Positions 1 to 5,003 of a DNA stretch of 5,003 bases are shown here, in pieces; positions within the stretch are counted from its first letter, which is position 1, and each line of letters starts with the position of its first letter. Source of the DNA: Erysipelotrichaceae bacterium. GTDB taxonomy: Bacteria; Bacillota_I; Bacilli_A; Erysipelotrichales; Erysipelotrichaceae. Made by a program: the position numbers and the translations under genes. Location of the stretch: positions 1 through 5,003 of the forward strand of contig DOKQ01000134.1 in assembly GCA_003510215.1 (NCBI GenBank), in the 5' to 3' direction. The notes below the pieces were generated by a model that saw nothing but the letters and a program-made list of their open reading frames with translations, was not told the DNA's origin and ran no database searches.

Positions 1-29
1 GTACGCTTTTAGTACGGTCACCAAAAAGC

Positions 30-68
30 AAACCCTGAAACCAAGTTATATCAATGGTCTCAGGGTTT
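30..68 (-). terminator. guaA intrinsic terminator, possibly bidirectional
   Basis: Just after the guaA stop, a 14-bp stem (arms 30-43 and 55-68, one G-U pair in the minus-strand RNA) closes an 11-nt loop. In the minus direction it is followed by TTTGC then five T (27-23). In the plus direction the stem runs into T66-T70, so it could also stop a gene converging from the left of the window. The stem strength makes terminator function likely. Bidirectional use is inferred, because no plus-strand gene is visible here. Confidence 0.88.
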
Positions 69-75
69 TTGACTA

Positions 76-1608
76 CTATTCCCACTCAATGGTTGATGGT
101 GGTTTGGAAGTGATGTCATAGACGATGCGATTGACATCTTTGACTTCATTGACGATGCGACTGGACACTTTCCCCAAAACCTCATAAGGAAGATGGGCAA
201 AGTCAGCGGTCATACCATCGATGGAAGTGACTGCACGAATCCCTAATGTATAATCATACGTACGCTGATCACCCATAACACCCACCGAACGTAAATTGGT
301 TAGAACGGTAAAATACTGCCAGACTTCTTTCAATAGTCCTGCCTTTTCCAACTCTTCATGCAGAATTGCATCACTTTCAGCAACGATACTTAGCTTTTCT
401 TCTGTAACATCCCCAATGATACGAATGGCAAGCCCTGGTCCTGGGAATGGTTGACGTTGTACGATTTTCTCAGGTAGACCAAGTTCAAGACCTAATTGTC
501 GTACCTCGTCCTTAAACAAACGGTTGAGTGGTTCAATCAGTTTAAACCGCATATCCTTCGGTAACCCACCGACGTTATGATGTGACTTGATGGTTTGAGC
601 TGTCTTGGTACCAGATTCGATAATATCTGTATATAAAGTACCTTGAGCCAGCCAGTGAATCTGTGTAAGCTTACTTGACTCTTCATCAAACACCTTGATA
701 AAGTCTCTACCAATGATTTTCCGTTTTTCTTCTGGATCACTGACGCCCGCCAGATTTCCTAAAAACAGATCTTTAGCATATATTTTAATGAGATTCATAT
801 GATAATCATCACGGAAAACCTTGACTACCCAATCGGCTTCATTTTTTCGCAGCAAACCATGATCCACAAACATACAGGTTAATTTCTTTCCTATCGCCTT
901 GAAAAGAAGCGCAGCTACCACTGAACTATCCACCCCACCAGATAATGCGCAGAGAACATGATCATCTTTCACGGTCTCACGGATGATTCTGATTTGCTCA
1001 TCGATAAATGCCTGCATCGACCAGTCTGCCTTTGCTTTACAAATATCAAAAACAAAGTTTTTAAGCAAATCATTGCCAAAAAGCGAGTGTCTTACCTCCG
1101 GGTGATACTGAACCCCATAGAATTTCTTTTCCTTATTTCCATAAGCAACCACCGGACAGGTTTTCGTAGATGAATAGATGTCAAAACCTTCAGGTAACTC
1201 CGTTACACTATCCCCATGAGACATCCAAACCTGGATTTCTTCAGGAAATCCTTTGGTTAAAGGATCCTGCATACTCGTTGGAATCATCGCTTTACCATAT
1301 TCACGAGTCGACGAAGTCTCAACTTTACCACCAAGTTTATGTGCAATTAATTGCATGCCATAGCAGATACCAAGTATGGGTATATTCAGATTCAAAATTT
1401 CATCATCTAAATCAAAAGCATCCTCCTGATAAACAGAATTCGGTCCCCCCGATAGGATAATGCCTTTGATGGATGAGTCTTTACGAATATCTTCAGCAGT
1501 AACATCATGATGAAGCAATTCGCTATAAACTCCAAATTCTCTGATTCGACGGGCAATCAACTGATTATACTGACTGCCATAGTCAAGCACTAATATCTTA
1601 TTCTCCAC
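76..1608 (-). CDS. guaA: GMP synthase (glutamine-hydrolysing)
   Basis: This cytoplasmic enzyme aminates XMP to GMP using ATP and glutamine, the last step of guanine nucleotide synthesis. The 510-residue length is normal for the family. Residues 1-190 form the class I glutamine amidotransferase domain, with GGPNSVY at 54-60, nucleophile Cys82 in GICYGMQ, and His169/Glu171 in YHPEV. An ATP pyrophosphatase domain follows, with the P-loop SGGVDSS at 223-229. The C-terminal dimerisation/XMP domain has QRQPFPGPGLAIR near 384-396 and ends KPPSTIEWE. The start is a GTG that lies inside the last codons of guaB (11-base overlap), preceded by a perfect GAAGGAGG with a rather long 12-nt spacing. This suggests translational coupling to guaB. 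The stop is TAG. No missing key residues or frameshift were seen. Identification is essentially certain; only the exact start codon is open. Confidence 0.98.
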   Translation of the reverse strand: MENKILVLDYGSQYNQLIARRIREFGVYSELLHHDVTAEDIRKDSSIKGIILSGGPNSVYQEDAFDLDDEILNLNIPILGICYGMQLIAHKLGGKVETSSTREYGKAMIPTSMQDPLTKGFPEEIQVWMSHGDSVTELPEGFDIYSSTKTCPVVAYGNKEKKFYGVQYHPEVRHSLFGNDLLKNFVFDICKAKADWSMQAFIDEQIRIIRETVKDDHVLCALSGGVDSSVVAALLFKAIGKKLTCMFVDHGLLRKNEADWVVKVFRDDYHMNLIKIYAKDLFLGNLAGVSDPEEKRKIIGRDFIKVFDEESSKLTQIHWLAQGTLYTDIIESGTKTAQTIKSHHNVGGLPKDMRFKLIEPLNRLFKDEVRQLGLELGLPEKIVQRQPFPGPGLAIRIIGDVTEEKLSIVAESDAILHEELEKAGLLKEVWQYFTVLTNLRSVGVMGDQRTYDYTLGIRAVTSIDGMTADFAHLPYEVLGKVSSRIVNEVKDVNRIVYDITSKPPSTIEWE

Positions 1609-2743
1609 GGTAATTCGGTGCCTCCTTCACATTATCCACATCGTGAGGATGAGACTCACGTAATCCCGAATTGGTAATTTTAACAAACGAAGCATGTTCC
1701 TTCATTTCTCTAATATTGTGACAGCCACAATAACCCATACCTGAGCGAACACCACCAAGCATTTGATATAAAACATCCTTAATGGAGCCTTTAAATGGAA
1801 CTGTCGCTTCAATTCCTTCAGGAACCAGCTTCTTAAGTTCTTTCTGACCACCCTGAAAATAACGATCACTTGAACCACGTTGCATGGCACTTAATGAGCC
1901 CATGCCAACATAACTCTTTACCTGTTTGCCATTCACTTCATATACATCTCCAGGTGTTTCATGACATCCTGCAAGCAAACCACCAAGCATGACACAGTCA
2001 GCCCCGGCAGCTAAAGCTTTGGCAATATCACCCGACAGTTTGATTCCACCATCCGCAATAATTCCGACATCATACTGTCTTGCCACCTGATAGACATCGT
2101 TAACCGCGGTTAGCTGAGGAACACCTACACCCGCTACAACACGCGTCGTACAGATCGACCCAGGGCCAACGCCCACCTTTACACAGGTAGCACCTGCGTA
2201 AATCAGATCAATCGCTGCTTGAGCTGTCACAATGTTACCACCGGCCAGATCTAGATCAGGATATAATTGACGTAAAGTTCTTACTGTAGAAATGACTCCC
2301 GCAGAATGACCATGAGCACTGTCAACCGCCAGAATGTCCACGCCCGCTTGTACCAATGCCGCAACTCGATCGAGTGTCGTATCACTGACACCAACGGCAG
2401 CACCTACTCTCAGTTTTCCCTGATCATCTACACAGGCATCCGGATATTGTTCAAGTGAAAACTCGGTGTTTTTCACATCCTCAACCATCTTCGCCTGAAC
2501 TTCAATGGGAAGATTCTTATGAATAAATCCTAACCCACCCAACAGTGCCATCATTTTTGCCATCTCAAATTCGGTCACTGTATCCATAGCAGCGGAGATA
2601 ATCGGAACATTCAGCAGAATTTTCTTTGTCAAACGTGTAGAAAGTTCAACTGAAGCTGGAACTACCTTCGAATACGAAGGCACCAACAACAAATCATCAA
2701 ACGTATATCCTTCTTTAATTACTTTACCATTCATCATATCCAT
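1598..2743 (-). CDS. guaB: IMP dehydrogenase lacking CBS domains
   Basis: This enzyme oxidises IMP to XMP with NAD+, the committed step to GMP, and feeds GuaA encoded directly downstream. The predicted 381-residue protein is a (beta/alpha)8 barrel. It has GYTFDDLLLVPS at 12-23, AVDSAHGHS at 139-147 (Asp141, NAD side), the catalytic loop GPGSICTTR with Cys198, IMP-binding ADGGI at 230-234, and GGVRSGMGYCGC at 330-341. The flap Arg294-Tyr295 (DRYFQ) and LVPEGIE mark it as a dehydrogenase rather than a GMP reductase. The family is usually about 488 residues. The roughly 107 missing residues match the CBS pair (Bateman module), which is replaced by a short linker near residues 90-114. The frame is open on both sides, so this looks like a natural short form. 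ATG at 2743 was chosen because AAAGGA lies 8 nt upstream and a TATAAT sits at 2767-2772. A TTG at 2764 would lie upstream of the expected transcript start; ATGs at 2737 and 2734 are alternatives. Confidence 0.96.
   Translation of the reverse strand: MDMMNGKVIKEGYTFDDLLLVPSYSKVVPASVELSTRLTKKILLNVPIISAAMDTVTEFEMAKMMALLGGLGFIHKNLPIEVQAKMVEDVKNTEFSLEQYPDACVDDQGKLRVGAAVGVSDTTLDRVAALVQAGVDILAVDSAHGHSAGVISTVRTLRQLYPDLDLAGGNIVTAQAAIDLIYAGATCVKVGVGPGSICTTRVVAGVGVPQLTAVNDVYQVARQYDVGIIADGGIKLSGDIAKALAAGADCVMLGGLLAGCHETPGDVYEVNGKQVKSYVGMGSLSAMQRGSSDRYFQGGQKELKKLVPEGIEATVPFKGSIKDVLYQMLGGVRSGMGYCGCHNIREMKEHASFVKITNSGLRESHPHDVDNVKEAPNYRGE
1621..1628 (-). promoter_or_regulatory. guaA ribosome binding site
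   Basis: GAAGGAGG lies within the end of the guaB coding sequence and is a perfect anti-16S match. It is 12 nt from the GTG at 1608, longer than usual. An in-frame ATT at 1614 would be 6 nt away, but ATT starts are rare, so GTG is preferred. Confidence 0.8.
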
Positions 2744-2751
2744 CACAACCA

Positions 2752-2757
2752 TCCTTT
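2752..2757 (-). promoter_or_regulatory. guaB ribosome binding site
   Basis: AAAGGA lies 8 nt before the ATG at 2743. It favours this start over the ATG at 2752, which would overlap it, and over the ATGs at 2737 and 2734, which are 14 nt or more away. Confidence 0.7.
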
Positions 2758-2766
2758 CACACAACC

Positions 2767-2772
2767 ATTATA
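2767..2772 (-). promoter_or_regulatory. guaB promoter -10 element
   Basis: A perfect TATAAT lies 23 bases upstream of the guaB ATG and gives a predicted transcript start near 2760. The hexamer at 17-bp spacing (GTTTCT, 2790-2795) is a poor -35 and overlaps the 3' arm of the preceding terminator. Initiation may therefore be weak or activator-assisted. The -10 sits inside an inverted repeat at 2768-2789. Confidence 0.5.
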
Positions 2773-2789
2773 TCGTTAGTTTGATATAA
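2768..2789. repeat. Inverted repeat over guaB promoter, possible operator
   Basis: The arms TTATATC (2768-2774) and GATATAA (2783-2789) are perfect 7-bp complements around an 8-bp spacer. One arm overlaps the guaB -10. This could be a repressor site, or a chance product of AT-rich sequence. No known purine-regulator motif is recognised in it. Confidence 0.4.
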
Positions 2790-2792
2790 AGA

Positions 2793-2816
2793 AACGGAAA
2801 GATTCCTCTTTCCGTT
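2793..2816 (-). terminator. Terminator between permease gene and guaB
   Basis: The stem AACGGAAAG / CTTTCCGTT is a perfect 9-bp pair with a 6-nt loop, 21 bases after the pbuG stop. It is followed on the minus strand by TTTCTTTATA, an interrupted U-tract, so termination may be partial. It would separate the riboswitch-controlled permease transcript from guaBA. Confidence 0.72.
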
Positions 2817-2837
2817 ATGAACTCAATTTTCTATAAC

Positions 2838-4157
2838 CTAGACAGCGAAGTAAGCAATAAATACAAGTAGTAATGCCCAGATTGCTGGTTTGACTTCTTT
2901 ACCACGACCAGCTGCCAACATAGCAATTGCATAAGTGATGAAACCAAACGCGATACCATCCGAAATCGAGTAAGTAAGAATCATCGTGATAATTGCCACA
3001 AATCCACTGGATGCACTAATAAAGTCATCCCACTCGATACCACCAAGTTGTTGAGCCATAAGAATACCGACAACGATAAGTGCTGGAGCAGTTACAGTTG
3101 AGTTAACACTAACAAGCAAAGGCATAAGAACGACTGATAATAAGAACAACACACCTGTAGTGACTGAAGTTAGACCCGTACGTCCACCAACTTCAACACC
3201 TGCAGTTGATTCAATATATGAAGTAACGGTTGAAGTACCAAGTGCAGCACCTGCAACTGTACCAATCGCATCTGCCAATAAAGCACGTTCAACATTTTCC
3301 AATTCACCCTCTTCATTAACAAGGTTTGTACGGTTTGCAACCGCAACCAAAGTGCCTGCTGTATCGAAGAAGTCAACAAACAAAAATGAGAAGATAACAA
3401 CCAACCATTTTGGATTGGCAAATAACTCATCAAATCCAGAGATAAATGCACCAAGAGTTGGCATACTGAAATCAATATTTGCAAAGTCAGTAAATGCTGG
3501 GGCAGCTGGCATACCTTCAATTCCAGCCAAACCAAGTCCAATACCTACGATGGCTGTAATGACTAGACCATAGAATACAGCAGCTTTTACTTTTCTTGCA
3601 ATCAATGCGATTGTCACCAAAATGCCAAAAACCGCCAATAAAACAACAGGGTCTTTCATATTTCCAAGGCTTACAAAAGTAGCTTGATCCGCCACGATAA
3701 ATCCAGCATTTTTCAATCCGATAAAGGCAATAAAGAAACCGATACCAGCACCGATAGCCAATTTTAACTGACGAGGAATCGCATTAATCACCAGTTTACG
3801 AATACCTGTAACGGAAACAATCAAGAATAAAATCCCTGAGATAAAGACAGCTGCCAAAGCTGCTTGCCATGTAAAACCAAAGCCGAATACGACAGTATAC
3901 GTAAAAAATGCATTAACCCCCATACCTGGTGCAAGAGCAATCGGATAGTTTGCTACTAAGCCCATGATGATAGATGCTAATGCGGCAGATATTGCTGTTG
4001 CCAAAAATACTGAATTTGCAGGCATTCCTGCGTCCCCTAAGATAAGTGGGTTAACTGCTAAAATGTAGGCCATGGTAAGAAATGTTGTTAAACCGGCTAA
4101 TAGCTCTGTCTTAACATTCGTACCTTTAGACGATAATTTAAAGATTTTTTCGAACAT
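2838..4157 (-). CDS. pbuG: Hypoxanthine/guanine permease, AzgA/PbuG-type (NCS2)
   Basis: This is a polytopic inner-membrane transporter that probably imports hypoxanthine and guanine with protons. The predicted 439-residue protein has family-typical length and is hydrophobic throughout, with roughly 12-14 membrane segments (examples near 48-70, 97-117, 132-152, 250-264, 330-350 and 424-439). Family signatures are TTFLTMAYILAVNP at 24-37, APGMGVNAFF at 76-85, DFFDTAGTL at 262-270, and YIESTAGVEVGGRTGLTS at 314-331, which is characteristic of the AzgA branch rather than of PbuX/UraA. The ATG at 4157 follows AAAGGGG with 6-nt spacing. A longer frame back to 4349 runs through the riboswitch and is not coding. 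The guanine-class riboswitch upstream supports the substrate assignment, as for B. subtilis pbuG; adenine transport by a close relative cannot be excluded from sequence. guaB and guaA follow on the same strand. Confidence 0.95.
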   Translation of the reverse strand: MFEKIFKLSSKGTNVKTELLAGLTTFLTMAYILAVNPLILGDAGMPANSVFLATAISAALASIIMGLVANYPIALAPGMGVNAFFTYTVVFGFGFTWQAALAAVFISGILFLIVSVTGIRKLVINAIPRQLKLAIGAGIGFFIAFIGLKNAGFIVADQATFVSLGNMKDPVVLLAVFGILVTIALIARKVKAAVFYGLVITAIVGIGLGLAGIEGMPAAPAFTDFANIDFSMPTLGAFISGFDELFANPKWLVVIFSFLFVDFFDTAGTLVAVANRTNLVNEEGELENVERALLADAIGTVAGAALGTSTVTSYIESTAGVEVGGRTGLTSVTTGVLFLLSVVLMPLLVSVNSTVTAPALIVVGILMAQQLGGIEWDDFISASSGFVAIITMILTYSISDGIAFGFITYAIAMLAAGRGKEVKPAIWALLLVFIAYFAV

Positions 4158-4163
4158 AATGTT

Positions 4164-4170
4164 CCCCTTT
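4164..4170 (-). promoter_or_regulatory. pbuG ribosome binding site
   Basis: AAAGGGG sits 6 nt before the ATG at 4157 and downstream of the riboswitch terminator. It fixes the start and excludes the longer reading frame. Confidence 0.85.
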
Positions 4171-4190
4171 CCTCTGGCTAATCCACCGAT

Positions 4191-4223
4191 AAAAACGAAA
4201 AAACTTCCGTCAATCGACAGAAG
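4191..4223 (-). terminator. Riboswitch-controlled intrinsic terminator
   Basis: The 5' arm CTTCTGTC (4223-4216) pairs with GACGGAAG (4211-4204) over 8 bp, including one U-G pair, around a GATT loop. It is followed by six T, CG and five T (4203-4191). Its 5' arm is shared with the antiterminator, as expected of a ligand-induced off switch. Confidence 0.92.
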
Positions 4224-4249
4224 CACGCAGAAAAGTTGCGCTTCCATCG
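4215..4249 (-). promoter_or_regulatory. Riboswitch antiterminator
   Basis: CGATGGAAGC (4249-4240) can pair over 10 positions (8 Watson-Crick, 2 G-U) with GCTTCTGTCG (4224-4215), with an inner GCA/TGC helix. It uses five bases of the aptamer P1 3' strand (4249-4245) and the whole terminator 5' arm. P1 plus terminator, and antiterminator, are therefore mutually exclusive. Without ligand the antiterminator should allow pbuG transcription. Confidence 0.85.
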
Positions 4250-4313
4250 TAGTCCAGTCGTTTACGGTGACTGGGTAGAGACTCTTGCGCCTTATTCGCA
4301 AGTATATACGGTG
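4245..4313 (-). promoter_or_regulatory. Purine (guanine-class) riboswitch aptamer
   Basis: The RNA folds into the three-helix purine aptamer. P1 pairs 4313-4307 with 4251-4245 (one A-C mismatch). P2 is UUGCG/CGCAA with the 7-nt loop AATAAGG. P3 is CCAGUC/GACUGG with the loop CCGUAAA. The core CUCUACC and GACUACG strands are present, and the loop-loop G and C residues are kept. By B. subtilis xpt numbering the specificity base is C74 (complement of 4252) and base 51 is U. This points to guanine/hypoxanthine rather than adenine or 2'-deoxyguanosine. Departures from xpt are at positions 24, 25, 44 and 48, with an A-C mismatch at the loop end of P3 and one more base pair in that helix. Ligand binding should stabilise P1, release the terminator and lower permease expression. 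Confidence 0.96.
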
Positions 4314-4327
4314 CTTAGCATGTGGTA

Positions 4328-4356
4328 ATTTTAGCATAGTGCCCCTCATATGTCTA
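4328..4356 (-). promoter_or_regulatory. pbuG promoter
   Basis: The -35 is TAGACA (4356-4351, 5/6 match), followed by a 17-bp spacer and the -10 TAAAAT (4333-4328) with an extended TG one base upstream. The transcript start is expected near 4321, about 8 nt before the aptamer, giving a leader of about 165 nt. Confidence 0.78.
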
Positions 4357-4360
4357 TGCT
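4333..4360. repeat. Inverted repeat across pbuG promoter
   Basis: AGCATAG (4333-4339) and CTATGCT (4354-4360) are perfect 7-bp complements with a 14-bp spacer, so the arms are 21 bp apart (two helical turns). One arm overlaps the -10 region and the other the -35. It is a candidate operator for an unidentified dimeric regulator and does not resemble the B. subtilis PurBox. Confidence 0.45.
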
Positions 4361-4362
4361 TT

Positions 4363-4389
4363 TTTCACAATTTCCACGTGATTTCACAA
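4363..4389. repeat. TTTCACAA direct repeats in divergent spacer
   Basis: Two identical octamers, 4363-4370 and 4382-4389, lie 19 bp apart with a CACGTG palindrome (4375-4380) between them, just upstream of the pbuG -35. Apart from these repeats I see nothing between the two promoters. A regulatory role is only possible, not shown. Confidence 0.3.
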
Positions 4390-4432
4390 ATGATTTTTAT
4401 GCCTACTGGAAGTTTATTTGAGCAACACACTA

Positions 4433-4461
4433 TTGAAAGCGCTTTTAATAAAACGTATGAT
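4433..4461 (+). promoter_or_regulatory. cutC promoter
   Basis: TTGAAA (4433-4438), a 17-bp spacer and TATGAT (4456-4461) each match consensus at 5/6. The predicted transcript start is near 4468, leaving a leader of only about 10 nt that begins at or near the ribosome binding site. Confidence 0.68.
4434..4447. promoter_or_regulatory. cre-like operator (CcpA/LacI-family) over cutC -35
   Basis: TGAAAGCGCTTTTA matches the catabolite-responsive element TGWAANCGNTNWCA at all defined positions except one (T for C near the end). Its core AAAGCGCTTT is a perfect palindrome. It overlaps the -35 and spacer of the cutC promoter, a position expected to repress. CcpA or another LacI-family regulator could bind. 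Function is inferred from sequence. Confidence 0.6.
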
Positions 4462-4467
4462 TAAGAT

Positions 4468-4473
4468 GGTGAT
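4468..4473 (+). promoter_or_regulatory. cutC ribosome binding site
   Basis: GGTGAT matches the 3' half of AGGAGGTGAT and ends 4 nt before the ATG at 4478. It supports that start over in-frame ATGs at 4457 (inside the -10) and 4466. Confidence 0.65.
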
Positions 4474-4477
4474 AACA

Positions 4478-5003
4478 ATGAAAGAATTACACGTCGAACT
4501 ATGTATTGGAACTTACGAAGACTTTAAGGCAGTGGATGGCTTACCCATCGATCGAATCGAGTTAAATCACGCCCTTGAGTTAGGCGGTCTTACACCGTCT
4601 ATTGGTCTTTTAAAGCAGATAAAAGCCGAAACATCTCTTCCAATCCTATGTATGGTACGTCCACATGCTCATGGATTCCATTATTGCAAACAGGAAATTG
4701 AACTTATGATGTTTGATGCAAAACAGCTATTGGAACATGGGGCAGATGGAATCGTTTTTGGTTTTCTCAATGAAGATTTATCTATTGATGAAATATCAAC
4801 TAAATTGATGACCGACTTAATTCACTCCTACAAAAAAGAAGCCGTTTTCCATAAAGCCTTTGATCAAACGGGAAACCTCGAAGAAGCGGTTAAAACACTT
4901 ATCTCCTGTCATGTTGATCGGATTTTAACCGAAGGCGGAAATCATCAGGGCCAAATTGAGTACGGACTTCCCACATTAGCACGACTCATCCAAAACCATC
5001 AAA
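4478..5003 (+). CDS. cutC: CutC family protein, 3' end outside window
   Basis: The first 175 residues of a CutC-family TIM-barrel protein are present; the family is usually about 210-250 residues, so the C-terminal part is missing at the window edge. Conserved blocks appear in order: DRIELNHALELGGLTPS at 25-41, MVRPHAHGFHYCKQEIELM at 59-77 (family MIRPRGGDFxY), GADGIVFGFL at 88-97, VFHKAFDQTGN at 123-133 (family FHRAFD), and VDRILTEGG at 146-154 (family RILTSGG). No signal peptide is present, so it is cytoplasmic. The family is named for copper homeostasis, but that role is disputed in E. coli, where the phenotype was attributed to the MicL small RNA made from the 3' end of cutC. The biochemical function should be treated as unknown. 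Several conserved basic or polar positions are altered here, and a His/Cys cluster occupies residues 63-70. It is divergent from the purine genes with no evident functional link. A cre-like site over its promoter suggests carbon control. Confidence 0.9.
   Translation, partial: MKELHVELCIGTYEDFKAVDGLPIDRIELNHALELGGLTPSIGLLKQIKAETSLPILCMVRPHAHGFHYCKQEIELMMFDAKQLLEHGADGIVFGFLNEDLSIDEISTKLMTDLIHSYKKEAVFHKAFDQTGNLEEAVKTLISCHVDRILTEGGNHQGQIEYGLPTLARLIQNHQ

Noticed and set aside
285..290. CCGAAC resembling a PurBox half-site
   Set aside because: It lies in the guaA coding sequence with no partner half-site and no promoter nearby.
958..1460. Two plus-strand open frames (958-1173, 1170-1460) inside guaA
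   Set aside because: They are antisense shadows of guaA, with no recognisable protein and no ribosome binding site context that I can support.
1598..2743. GMP reductase as alternative to IMP dehydrogenase
   Set aside because: The short length would fit, but the RYFQ flap, the LVPEGIE segment and the position before guaA fit IMP dehydrogenase.
2744..2764. TTG start for guaB giving 388 residues
   Set aside because: It lies upstream of the expected transcript start from the TATAAT, has no ribosome binding site, and the added residues are not part of the family N-terminus.
3160..3573. 137-residue plus-strand open frame inside pbuG
   Set aside because: It is antisense to a well-supported membrane protein gene, has Ser/Thr/Pro/Ala-rich composition typical of a shadow frame, and shows no recognisable domain.
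4245..4313. Adenine or 2'-deoxyguanosine riboswitch
   Set aside because: The specificity base is C74, not U as in the adenine class, and U51 with an ordinary purine core argues against the 2'-deoxyguanosine class.
4158..4349. 64-residue N-terminal extension of the permease reading frame
   Set aside because: The extension is translated from the riboswitch, terminator and promoter, has no family similarity, and the proper ribosome binding site precedes the ATG at 4157.
4363..4389. Rex (TTGTGA-N-TCACAA) operator
   Set aside because: The TCACAA half-sites are in direct orientation rather than forming the 18-bp inverted repeat needed by Rex.
4457..4477. Longer cutC start at 4457 or 4466
   Set aside because: The first lies inside the predicted -10 and neither has a ribosome binding site; the family N-terminus begins close to the ATG at 4478.

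Overview
The window reads as ordinary chromosomal DNA from a low-G+C Gram-positive bacterium (Firmicutes/Bacillota, possibly the Erysipelotrichia side). The grounds are AT-rich spacers, strong AGGAGG-type ribosome binding sites, a transcription-attenuating purine riboswitch, a cre-like box and Firmicute-like protein sequences. The exact lineage cannot be fixed from the sequence alone.

Most of the window is a guanine-nucleotide block on the minus strand, in transcription order pbuG-like permease, guaB, guaA. The permease (start at 4157) is an AzgA/NCS2-type hypoxanthine/guanine transporter. Its roughly 165-nt leader holds a complete guanine-class purine riboswitch, an antiterminator and an intrinsic terminator, preceded by a good extended -10 promoter. 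A second terminator hairpin follows the permease. guaB then has its own -10 element and encodes an IMP dehydrogenase without the usual CBS-domain pair. guaA (GMP synthase) starts with GTG inside the end of guaB, an 11-base overlap, and ends at a strong hairpin that may terminate transcription in both directions. Together these genes import hypoxanthine/guanine and convert IMP to XMP to GMP. The riboswitch would shut off import when guanine or hypoxanthine is plentiful, whereas guaBA looks separately promoted.

To the right, divergent from the permease, is the 5' part of a CutC-family TIM-barrel gene on the plus strand, cut by the window edge. The 320-base divergent spacer (4158-4477) is fully used: riboswitch leader, pbuG promoter with an inverted repeat, a short stretch with direct repeats, and a cutC promoter whose -35 lies under a cre-like palindrome.

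I found no mobile element, CRISPR array, tRNA/rRNA or convincing new system. The points most worth a second look are the CBS-less IMP dehydrogenase, the riboswitch details, the cre-like site at cutC, the His/Cys cluster in CutC, and inverted repeats over two purine-gene promoters.
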